The position numbers and the translations under genes are program-made. 64,000 nucleotides of DNA from the NCBI RefSeq assembly GCF_004193775.1, contig NC_041003.1:30928263-30992262 (forward strand), written 5' to 3'. Positions 43,960 to 53,543 of this stretch are shown in pieces. Position 1 is the stretch's first letter. Each line of letters opens with the position of its first letter. The notes beneath the pieces are model-generated. The model searched no databases. It was not told the origin of the DNA and was given only the letters and a program-made list of their open reading frames with translations. This DNA is from Glycine soja (lineage: Eukaryota > Streptophyta > Magnoliopsida > Fabales > Fabaceae).

Positions 43960-44965
43960 TCCACTAACATGACTGGATGTAGAATATGGAGCTTCAATAC
44001 ATTGGATAATCATGCATATTAACGACTTGAATATGGATAGATTGAGATTGGATGGACTAAGGTAGAGGTAGAGTTTGAGATTGAGTGGACTGAATTTGAA
44101 GTTGACATTGAGTGACTTGATTAACATAAGCTTTAAGGATAGGTAATGATATTATAAATGGTATATAAGCTTGTGCACTTCTTGTTCCTCTCCATTTATT
44201 TGTTAGTTGCATTGAAGTTTTAGAATCTGACATTTATTTATCAAGTATCATAATATTATCATAAAAAATAAGAAAAAATATCATTATTATAATTCAAGTC
44301 ATTTAAACACATGCATAATAATTAATCTAGACACACACAAAGTTAGACAAAGTACATAAATTCTCTGTAAACATACAATATTTGACAATTTAAAATGTAA
44401 TATTAGAATAACATTATCCAAAGTAAGCAATTTTTAAAAAAATTATCATGTCTTTTTAATCTCCACTAACTTTAATAGTAACTTTAATAGATGAAATGTA
44501 GCTTTATTAGCAAATGGATAATCATGCATATTAATGACTTGAATAGGGATAGGCTAAGATTAGGTGGACAGAGGTGGAGGTGAAGGCTGAGTTTAAGATT
44601 GAATAGGTTAAAGTTAAGTGGATTTGGATTGGGGTTGAGTGACTTAATTAACATATATGAGCTTGTGTACATTTTTTTCCTCTTCCTTTTTTAGTTGCAT
44701 TGCTTTTTTAGAATATGATATTTATTTATCAAGTATCACAATATTATCACAAGAAATAAGAACAAAAATATCTCTACTATAATTCAAATAATCTAGACAT
44801 ATACACATCAAATAGTAATATAAATATTTTCTCTACATCAAATAGTAATTTAGACACATGCATAACAATTAATCTGGACACACAAAGTTAAGGTAATGTA
44901 CCAAAACCTTTTACAAATATACAGATAATTATTGACAATTCAAAATATAATATTAAAATAACATT
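43960..44965. repeat. Diverged tandem duplication, unit about 540 bp
   Basis: TCATGCATATTAACGACTTGAATA at about 44010 recurs at about 44524. Downstream words (ATTTATTTATCAAGTATCA, ACACATGCATAA, TTGACAATT.AAAAT) recur in the same order. Minus-strand peptides of the two units are similar (LIKSLN..., FKSLICMII), so a Ser/Gln-rich coding segment may have been duplicated. Confidence 0.6.
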
Positions 44966-44969
44966 ATCA

Positions 44970-45560
44970 TGTGTTCTTAATCTTCATCTCCCTCTTCTTT
45001 TTCCTTTTTCTTCCTATGCATGAAATGTTCTCATCCTCATTGTCAATGAAATCATTTGCTTGTATTATACCCAAGTCAACTTCTTCATCATCAATCTCAT
45101 CATCTTATAGGAGATTGATAGGAATCATCCTCAATTGTTGCATTAATTTATTACTTGGGAACTTGATAAGCAACTTTCAAAGTATGTCTATCATTAACTT
45201 CCCTTGGATTTGTCTTGATAACTACTAACCAATCAACATTGACATTTTTTGGCCAATTTAAGGTTAATAGTAAACTTGACCTACAATTTTTAGAAAAATA
45301 AAATAATAAAAATCTCATATTCACTCATTTTTTTCTACAATCTTCCATATTCTCTTTTTTGTCCTACAATCTTACATTATTTGTGTTTTTGTCCCATGGT
45401 TTGAAGGATTAAACCAATCACAATAATTTTTTTTTTTGTATTTGACTTGTTCATTCCTATTCTAGAATATCTCTTAGAATACCATGGTAAACATTTGAGA
45501 TTTTATCTCGTCCAATTTCATTAACATATATCTCACTGTTATATGGTGTCTTGCTTTTCA
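44970..45560 (-). pseudogene. CACTA (En/Spm) transposon protein relic, DUF4216-like region
   Basis: On the minus strand, fragments across frames read NEIGRDKISNVYHGILRDILE, then NYCDWFNPSNHGTKTQI, then NVDWLVVIKTNPREVND. This order (a GxLxDIxE segment, a K/N-CDWF-P segment, a DW-VV-KTKPR segment) is that of the C-terminal DUF4216 domain of plant CACTA proteins. Many stops interrupt it. An acidic, lysine-rich tail follows at about 45000. Assignment rests on motif order only. Confidence 0.45.
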
Positions 45561-46253
45561 CCCCATGGTTATTTTTGCAAAATTTCTATCCATTTACAAA
45601 ATAACTTGGTATCAACTTTGTTAATCTCAAAGTTTTTCTTACCAAACCATAAAAGTTTGGATTTTCTAACCTAAGTTGATGATTTATTTTACATACTCAT
45701 ATAATAAAAATAGTAAATGAATAATAACACAATGAAAAAGATAATGTTCAATTTATTTGTGTAAAAATAATAATGCTTACATATTCTAAAACCCATCATG
45801 GAAAATCAACTTCTAATTGTTTATTAATGACAATGCCATTGAAATTTTAATACATATTTTACAAACTTTAAACATATATACTATAAAAAAATATTATTTA
45901 AATTAGATATGACTATCAATGGATGAATTAAAAATGTCATATACATAGTGTTTGATATTTATTCAATAAATTATTTAACCTTATTACAATTCAAGAAAAA
46001 ATGCAATTGAGCAACCAACTATTTTTCATCATTAAGCCACCTTTTATTGTATTCACTAGCTATTTGGCCAAAAGGTTTAAAGATTGACAAAATTGTCTGT
46101 ATATGATCTTGATATGCTTTCTCATACAAGACAAAATAATAATAACTAAAGTAAGATGTCTCTTCCAATTAGTGTTATCAAAATCAATCTGGTCAAAATA
46201 TTAGGTCACTGATCCAACCAATGGATCACTAGTTAAATCGCATGAATTAGAAG
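45561..46253. other. No supported gene
   Basis: AT-rich. AGTGTTATCAAAATCAATCTGG at about 46170 resembles ends of common plant DNA transposons, but no partner end was identified. Confidence 0.4.
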
Positions 46254-46285
46254 ATGGAAGTTAATATAGTCTCTTTGAACAATGT

Positions 46286-46568
46286 TTATGCCACTACAGT
46301 AATGCTTTCAGCCTCCACAACCTCCTTGTCTGTCTCTTTGACAGCTCTAATCAAACCCCTCGTGATGCTCTTGAGACGCAAACCACTCTCTTTCATTTCC
46401 TCCTGTAGTTTTTCTGCCATTTCCCAATCCAAAGCCTCTAACCACAGAGACTGTATTAACTTGTCATACTCATCAACGCTTGGACAGACACCATAATCTT
46501 CCATCTCCCCACCATTTGAATAAGCGCTAGCAAGAACAGTGTAAGTGTATGTGGAAGCAAAGCTACCA
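46286..46568 (-). pseudogene. C-terminal fragment of a pentatricopeptide-repeat-type protein
   Basis: The minus-strand frame reads TYTVLASAYSNGG, GVCPSVDEYDKLIQSL, LDWEMAEKLQEEMKESGL and then ITRGLIRAVKE to a stop at 46286. The helix-turn-helix spacing with YDKLI and AEKLQEEMKESG resembles PPR motifs of organellar RNA-binding proteins. The frame runs into an LTR at 46569, so the N-terminal side is lost. The conclusion is that this is a fragment. Its exact parent is uncertain. Confidence 0.55.
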
Positions 46569-47925
46569 TGATGATTCACCAAGATGTTTTGATGATGCCA
46601 AAGTTGAGTTGTTTCAAGATTAAAGAATCAAGCATTCAAGATTCCACTCAAAGATTCAAGAATCAAATGAAGAAATCAAGAAGCATCAAGCCAAGTCAAA
46701 GTAGGTAGTAAAAAGTATTTTTCAAAAAAACATCAAATAGCACACTTTTTGTTTTAAAAAAGGATTTTCTGAAATCTTCTAAGTTACTAGAGTTTTTACT
46801 CTCTGATAATCGATTACCTTTTGGTAGTAATCGATTACCAGTGACCAAAATGGTTTTCAAACTGGTTTCAGTGCTTTGCAACGTTTCAAAATGATTTTCA
46901 AATAGTGTAATCGATTACACTATATTAGTAATTGATTACAAGTGAATCTGAACATTGGAATTCAAATCCAATTGTGAAGAGTCACAACTTTTCATAAAAT
47001 ACATTGTGTAATCGATTACACCATTATGGTAATCGATTACCAGTGAATGCTTTTGAAGAAAATGTTAAGAGTTATAACTCTTAACATGGTTTTCTCAAAA
47101 GACATCAAGGTTCTATAAATATAAGACCTTGGCACGCATTTTAAATATACAATAACACAGTAAAACATATTTTATTACATTGAACTTTCCACTGCTTTTC
47201 TCTTGCAAAACCTTTGTCAAATTCATTCTAAGTTTTTGTTCAATCTTTCCTTGAAGAAAGGAAAATTCTGCAAAAATAAAAATTGTGCTATCCTTCTATT
47301 TTTCTCTTTTTCTTCATTCCTTCTCCCTCGTGTCAAAAGAATTCAAAGAACTAACCGTCTGATAATTCTTTTGATTCCCCAAACAAAGAATTCAAAGAAC
47401 TAACCGTCTGAGAATTCTTTGCCCAAACACTGAATTCAAAGAACTAACCGTCTGAGAATTCTGTGTAAGAAGCGAGTAGCTTCTTGGTTGTAATAGTGAA
47501 CACAAGGGAGGGTACATCCTTTGTGGTTCGCTTCAAATAGAGTGTACATCTACTTGGTTGTTCAAAGAGAACAAGGGAGGGTACATCCTTTGTGGCTCTT
47601 TGCTTGTAAGTGATTTTTACAAGGAAAGGAAATCTCAAGAGGTTGCTTGAGGACTGGATGTAGGCACGGGTCGTTGACGAACCAGTATAATACTTTTGTT
47701 TGTTTTCTTCTTTCCCACGCTCTTTACTTTTCTGCTGTGTACTTTTTATTTCCACTTTACTTTTGTTTAAGTTATTGATTGTGTTCTTTAATTTCTAACA
47801 ACTTAGTAGTAAAGCCTAATTGAATCTAGTAACATTAAGAATGATAAATTTTTAATTAGTCAAGACACGTTCATAATTAATTCAACCCCCGCTTCTTAAT
47901 TATTCCGAGGCCACTTGTTCCAACA
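46569..47925 (+). repeat. LTR of the TAATCGATTAC family, 1.36 kb, apparently solo
   Basis: Opens TGATGATTCACC and closes CTTGTTCCAACA. It carries five TAATCGATTAC-like sites (46807-47043), a TATA box TATAAATATAAG at about 47115, three tandem AATTCAAAGAACTAACCGTC units (47339-47460) and a repeated AGGGAGGGTACATCC. The 5' half matches 3581-4098 in reverse. Flanking 5-mers do not match, so a solo LTR from recombination with decayed duplication, or a rearranged flank, are both possible. No coding region is attached. Confidence 0.7.
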
Positions 47926-48183
47926 GTGTACACATATGGTCTCATGGCATACATTGCTTATACCTTACCAACATAAGCAAATGAAGGGCATCGATGTTGT
48001 ATAACTTGTTTTTGAAGATTAGATGGCACTAACTGCATGATTGAGTCATTGTTTTGCCTTTACCTGAAACTCCATAAATTTTACATGATCGAAGTACTTA
48101 TAATTACCACCATCATAGTATTATAGTTTTTGGTGGTGGTTATATTGTATTTTGAATTAACTTTTTTTTTATACTCTAATCAG

Positions 48184-48979
48184 GAGTTTGAAGACACACT
48201 TGGTTACATAGCTAAGATTTTCTCCCAAGCTGAACCTTATGGCATATGTAGGATTTTCCCTCCACCTTGTTGGGTACCACCTCGCCCTCTTCAGGAGAAA
48301 GATTTATGGGAAAATGCAAAATTTCCCACTCGTATTCAGCAAATTTACATGCTTCAGAACAGGAAACCCACGAGAAAGAAAATTAGGGGAAGGAAACAAA
48401 AACGTAGAAAGAAGTCAAAGATGGGCATGGGTACGAGAACTCCCAAATCAGGTTCTGAAGCTAATGTTGCTTCTGAGCCTGAAGAGAAGTTTGGATTCCA
48501 ATTAGGGTCAGACTTCACACTTAAAGACTTTTGGCAATATGCTAATGTTTTTAAAGATTGCTACTTTGGATTGAATGATGCCAATGAATATGAAAAGTTA
48601 GTGATAGTAGTCACCAACAGAGATGGAAACCCTCTGTGGAGGAAATTGAAGGTGAATATTGGTGAATAATAGAGCAACCAATTGATGAGGTTGAGGTACT
48701 AATTGCAGTTCATTGATAATATCGTTAGTCTTACTGTCACATAATTATGCAAAAAAAATTATATATTATTCTTTTATTTTTGAAGGTGTATTATGGAGTT
48801 GACTTGGAAACTGGATCACTTGGAAGTGGTTTTCCTAAGACATCATCCTTAACTAAGAATGAGTCAGATAGATATGCCCTGTCTAGTTGGAATTTGAATA
48901 ACTTCTCGCGACTGCCAGGTTCTACCTTATGTTTTGAAGGAAGTCATATCTCAGGAGTTGTAGCAAGAAAAAAAGTTTA
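48184..48979 (+). pseudogene. JmjN/JmjC histone demethylase (JMJ14/18-type, KDM5-like) fragment
   Basis: Exon A follows an AG at 48183 and reads EFEDTLGYIAKI and AEPYGICRIFPPPCWVPP, the second half of the JmjN domain, then KDLWENAKFPTRIQQI, a basic stretch and FGFQLGSDFTLKDFWQYA, YFGLNDANEYEK. At about 48595 one base is lost; the continuing frame (SDSSHQQRWKPSVEEIEGEYW) then meets TGA at 48663. Exon A would end at 48695. Exon B (48786 onward) reads VYYGVDLETGSLGSGFP and FEGSHISGVV, the entry to the JmjC domain, and then runs into unrelated sequence and a stop. The iron-binding HxE/H residues are absent. The parent removes histone H3K4 methylation; this copy cannot. Confidence 0.85.
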
Positions 48980-49550
48980 AGGCATAACAGACGATATTAC
49001 TAATTTTCTTTTTAATATCTTTCTATATCTGTCTGTGGAGTTATAAACTTTAAGTTATTTTTCATGAAAGCTGAGTTGAAAATTTTAAAATCTATCTGTT
49101 TTATAAAAAAATGTAATTTAATTAAAGGTTCAGTGGAGAAAATAAAGGACTAGAACTAGTGTTAGACATACACTAGAATTTAGATAGGGGTCGCTACAAA
49201 CTGCAAAATTATTGCATCCTAAACATATACAATATCAAACATTATACAATACAAACCAAAAAGCCTCAAAACTAATATCAACTTCAATTCAAACCAAAAA
49301 GCCTCAAAACCAAACCAAAAAGCCTCAACATGTTCAAACATTATACAATACAAACCAAAAGGCCTCAAAACCAAATTTCAAACCAATATCAACTTCATCA
49401 AAGAATTAACGTATAATTTGAAACTTATTTCATTACTCAATCGTACTCTACTTCAGCCTAAAAGCCTCAAAACTAACCCCCAAACCCTAATAAAAATCAT
49501 TTTTCATAAATTATAACCTATTTGGCCTTTTTTTAAATTAAAATAGACAT
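48980..49550. other. Non-coding, with CAAACCAAAAAGCCTCAAAAC repeats
   Basis: At 49212-49470 the word ACCAAAAAGCCTCAAAAC occurs five times, some with TTATACAATACAA before it. It may be the interior of the palindrome-bearing Mutator relic that starts to be recognisable at 49551. No gene. Confidence 0.5.
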
Positions 49551-49591
49551 TTACGGATCAAGTTGATCCATATGAAGCACTATAGATCAAC

Positions 49592-50530
49592 TTGTAGGCC
49601 TAGGATCTTCTTCATCAATGGATTCCTTTGCTTCTTGGAAGATGAATGGCAGCGGAATGGAGAAAGGGAAAGAGAGAGGAGACGCCACTTCAAGGAGAAG
49701 ATGAGTCTAGAAGAAGCTCACCACCATAGGAGGCCATGGATAAGAGCTTGGAGGAAGAAGGAGATGAATGAAGGGAGAGGAAGAGAAGAGCACGAAATTT
49801 TGTGCTCAAAAGGAGCTCTGAAATCTGAAGTTAATATTCAAATGATCAAAGTTCAAAAAAATGCACACACATGACCTCTATTTATAGCCTAAGTGTCACA
49901 CAAAATTGGAGGGAAATTCAAATTTCACTTGAATTTGAAATTGAATTTGTGGAGCCAAACTTTGGAGCCAAAATTTCACTAATTATGATTAATGAATTTT
50001 AGTTATGGTTCAGCCCACTAATCCAAGATCAATTCCAAGATTCTCCACTAAGTGTGCTTAGGTGTCATGAGGCATGAAAAGCATGAAGGACATGCACAAA
50101 GTGTGACTATATGATGTGACAATGGGGTGTAGTAAGCAAATGCTCACCTCCCCCTCTAACATTTAATTGGATTGGGCTTCTACCAATTCAATTAAATTTA
50201 TTTCCAACCACACACATCAAATATCCACTTAGTGCATGTGAAATTACAAAACTACCCCTAATACAAAAACTAGTCTAGGTGCCCTAAAATACAAGGGCTG
50301 AAAAATCCTATATTTCTAGGGTACCCTACCTACATTATGGAGCCCTAAATACAAGGCCCAAAAATAATGAAACCTTAATCTAATATTTACAAAGATAAGT
50401 GGGCTCATACTTAGCCCATGGGCCCGAAATCTACCCTAAGGCTCATAAGAACCCTAGGGCCTTCTCTTGCATCTCTGGCCCAATCTACTTGGAGTTTTTC
50501 TATCCAATGCCCTTGCGGGGAAGGATTGCA
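49592..50530 (-). repeat. LTR-type repeat, 939 bp, inserted in a palindrome; 5-bp TSD
   Basis: TCAAC precedes (49587-49591) and follows (50531-50535) the insert; removing it restores ATCAACTTGATCC. The insert begins TTGTAGGCCTAGG and ends GGATTGCA. Its words (GGATTCCTTTGCTTCTTGG, CCTATTTATAGCC on the plus strand near 49878) are those of a very common soybean LTR, recognised from memory. Open frames inside (49563-49874) are not genes. Strand is a guess. Confidence 0.65.
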
Positions 50531-50722
50531 TCAACTTGATCCGTAAGAAGCACTATGGATCAAGTTTTTCTCACGGATCAACTTCATCCATAGGATGCTT
50601 ATGGATCAACTTGATCCATATGCGTCCTATGAATCAACTTGATCCGTGAGAAGCATACAGATCAACTTGATCCATATGTTTCTCACGGATCAAGTTGATT
50701 CGCATGCTTGTTACGAATCAAA
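50526..50722. repeat. Palindrome array of the second Mutator-like relic
   Basis: About seven to eight GGATCAACTTGATCC-like units at roughly 27-bp spacing, joined by GTGAGAAGCAT/ATGCTTCTCAC spacers that are themselves inverted between neighbours. Confidence 0.8.
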
Positions 50723-50747
50723 ACACATTATGGATCATCTAAATCCT

Positions 50748-51060
50748 AACCTATGTCTATTGCGGATGGCCTAAATCCCAATGGGGATCAACTAAATCCC
50801 TACAAACTACACTACACCAGCAAAAATGGAAGTAGAAACGCAAACAACACAACAAAAGGGAGAAGAGGCTTACCTCGACGTCAATGGAGCAGTGCAATGC
50901 ACATCCTCAATGTCGAAAGAGAAGAACCTCCAAAGCACCACAAACACGCCGGTAATAATGTTGAAGAAGAACGCGCAGAAGAAGAACAGGCTCAAGAAGA
51001 AGACTCGCAGTCGCAGAAGGAAGAAGAAGAGGCTGGGTGTACAAATGTTTTTTAAAAAAA
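50748..51060 (+). other. Low-complexity K/E-rich frames, subterminal region
   Basis: Two overlapping frames rich in Glu/Lys/Gln caused by GAAGAA runs. They mirror the K/E-rich minus-strand frame at 17749-18165 in the other element. No domain seen. Confidence 0.3.
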
Positions 51061-51135
51061 GGACAGGGGTATTTTAGACTTTTACCATTAAGTGACGGGT
51101 GCACTAGCAATAATTCTGGGTGCACCTAGCATTAC

Positions 51136-52141
51136 CCATAATATGGTGGGTGACTCACTAATGGATCTAGGATACGTTTTGATATCATCTTAGGATGTGA
51201 GTTTGAGCTTAACTCAACCTCAAAAGCTAACTCATAAAATGAAAGTTACCCTTCATTTATATACTCTATTTTTACTATCTCTAGCTAACTGATGCAGGAC
51301 TTGGACTTTTTTTTTTCCAATATTAGTATATTTTTATTTGAGTTTATATTTTAGAGAGTATTTTTTAGATAATTTTGGTTGGAGCTCACAAAATTTATTT
51401 ATTTAGAACTATTCATGCACATTTACACTTGTGGAATATTTAAATAACTTTACCTGGAACAATTAAAATTATTTTTTACAAAAAATATTAGAATAGATAA
51501 AAATTAAAATAAAGGTGTCTATTAAAAAAAATTAAACTATTTTTTTTATTTTTGTAAAAGTATCCATGGTACCCACAAATATGCGTGGATATTATAAAAA
51601 TCCATAGGTATTAGCTAAATGGATACCACATGGGTAATATATATATACACACACCCATGTACACACACGGGGGAAGAATCAAGTTAAGAGAGTTACTATC
51701 TATTTGAAACGGAATGAAATAAACAGATTTACATTAATGAGTCATAAATAATTTAACTCATGTTTATGTCTCTTCTCCTCACTTATATGGTATTCAACTT
51801 TTTCATTTTTATGTGTAACTTCACCTCATATCATTTTCTCTAAATTCAATAGTTATAACAAGTAGTTAATCTTGATCGTTAAATTTCAAAAAAATAAATG
51901 ATAATAAAAAACCACTATGAGAGTAACTTCATCCCTCCTTTTATATATATATAGAGAGAGCAAAATACACCATTTTAATAATCCTTTATAATCATCAAAA
52001 TACATATAAGAGATTTGGACGCGTAATACGTCTTTAATTCCAACATAATTTTTTTCTTCAAATTCTGACATAGCAATAATAGAATGCCCTGTCTTTCAAT
52101 TGCAATAAAATATATCTTCATTGATTCAAACCAATGATCTT
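51136..52141. other. AT-rich intergenic DNA, no gene
   Basis: A short (TA)(CA) run lies at about 51640-51668. Nothing else recognised. Confidence 0.5.
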
Positions 52142-52217
52142 AATCTTCAAATACTATATTTGCTTAATTTTCAGTCATTATAAAGTCCTTGAAGATGCTC
52201 TGATAGGATTTGGTTCC

Positions 52218-53540
52218 ATGGGCAAAAGGGGTGTTGGCCGACCGAAGAAACTGGCAGAGACACGCTGAAATGGGGTGGAAAGGATGATAATAACAAAAAC
52301 GAATGTTGAATTGGAAGAATCAGTTTCGGAAATTGAAGGAGTGACTGTTGAATTTGAGGAATCTATTTCGGAAATTGGAGGAGCTTCTATATTGTCGGAG
52401 GAAAAGTGCAATAGTGAGGTATTGGAGGCTCCGGTGATGAAAATTGTTGAAGAACTGAAGTTGACGGTGAGGGAAGGGGAATCCCAACCTAAACCGTGGG
52501 TAGAGGTAATTCAGGGTAATAGAAGCTTGAATCGTGGAATGACGGTTGATTTTGTAGCTCCAACATTTGTGAATGGTAAAGCTAAAATTACGATTGATGA
52601 ATCTGATGTATCTGGGGAACTTGAATTTTGGGAAAATTCGATTATTCTCTTTGCACTAGGTGAGTCTCTTTCTATGAATGTTGTGAAGAAGTTTATGGAG
52701 AAGACCTGGAATTTCATTTCACAACCAGAATTATCTTACAATGATGATGGTTACTTTATTGTGAAATGCAAGAATAGGGAAGACATGGAGCTGGTTATGG
52801 AACAAGGTCCCTATTTCATTTACGGTAAATCATTATTCCTCCGCAAGTGGACATCTGATTTTGAGATGAAGGAAGATCTATTGCGAGTTCTCCCAATCTG
52901 GATAACTTTACCTCAATTTCCTCTGCATCTGTGGGGAGAAAGGAGTATTTCGAAAATTGCTAGTATGGTTGGTAAACCTATAACAACAGATGAATGTACT
53001 GCGAAGAAACTACGAATCTCGTATGCGAGGGTTCTGGTTGAAGTGGATGTTACTCAAAAACCTATTGAAAATGTTGACATCATGGATCACAAAGGGAAAC
53101 TCGTGTAGCAGAAAATAGAATATGAATGGAGACCAATGTATTGTCAATCATGCTTGAAGATTGGACATGATTGTGCCATTAAGAAAGGTCCTGGGAAAAA
53201 ACTTATACAAGAAAAGGTGTGGAAACCTACCAAGCAAAATGAGGCGACACAGAATGAAGAGAAGCCTATGAATGTTGTCATTAAGAGTGCAAAACAGCAA
53301 GAAGAACCACAAAAGAAGCAAGAAGAACCACAAAAGAAACAGGAAGAACCACAAAGAGAGCAAGATGAGCCACATAAAGAGACACAAATTGAATGGACAG
53401 TTGTTACATCAGGAAAAGTGGATAGAGGTAAAAGAGCTATGATCCATACTTCTAAAAGTTCATTTGGGCCTTATCAGAACTCAAACATTTTCACCCCACT
53501 TAGGATTGGAGATTGTCCTAAGGGGAACAACACAACTTGA
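52218..53540 (+). pseudogene. LINE ORF1: AT-hook-like start, DUF4283, zinc knuckle; two in-frame stops
   Basis: ATG 52218 gives MGKRGVGRPKKLAETR, where GRPKK resembles an AT-hook, and then TGA at 52266. The frame continues to DUF4283 (ELEFWENSIILFALGESLS through RISYARVLVEVDV), is cut by TAG at 53106, and continues through YEWRPMYCQSCLKIGHDC, a CCHC-type knuckle. Repeated EEPQKKQ units follow, and TGA at 53538 ends it. DUF4283 plus a zinc knuckle is the usual ORF1 of plant L1 elements, an RNA-binding chaperone. ORF2 starts three bases after the stop in the same frame, so reinitiation is plausible. Confidence 0.85.
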
Positions 53541-53543
53541 CAA

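Larger units (their letters stand above)
49551..51135. mobile_element. Relic of the same Mutator-like family as 17703-22740 (right end present)
   Basis: The right end's reverse complement reads GGTAATGCTAGGTGCACCCAG and then GCTAGTGCACCC, matching the left terminus of the 5-kb element (GCTAGGTGCACC...GCTGGTGCACCC). Moving inward come a lysine-rich K/E region (50940-51055) and the GGATCAACTTGATCC array (50526-50720), in the same order. The far end was not found. A 939-bp LTR splits the array at 49592. Confidence 0.75.

Noticed and set aside
46564..47930. Target duplication of the TAATCGATTAC LTR
   Set aside because: TACCA and GTGTA do not match; the solo-LTR reading rests on TG..CA ends and lack of adjacent coding sequence only.
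50753..51077. Glu/Lys-rich plus-strand frames as a gene
   Set aside because: Low complexity only; mirrored by an equally low-complexity frame on the other strand of the related element.
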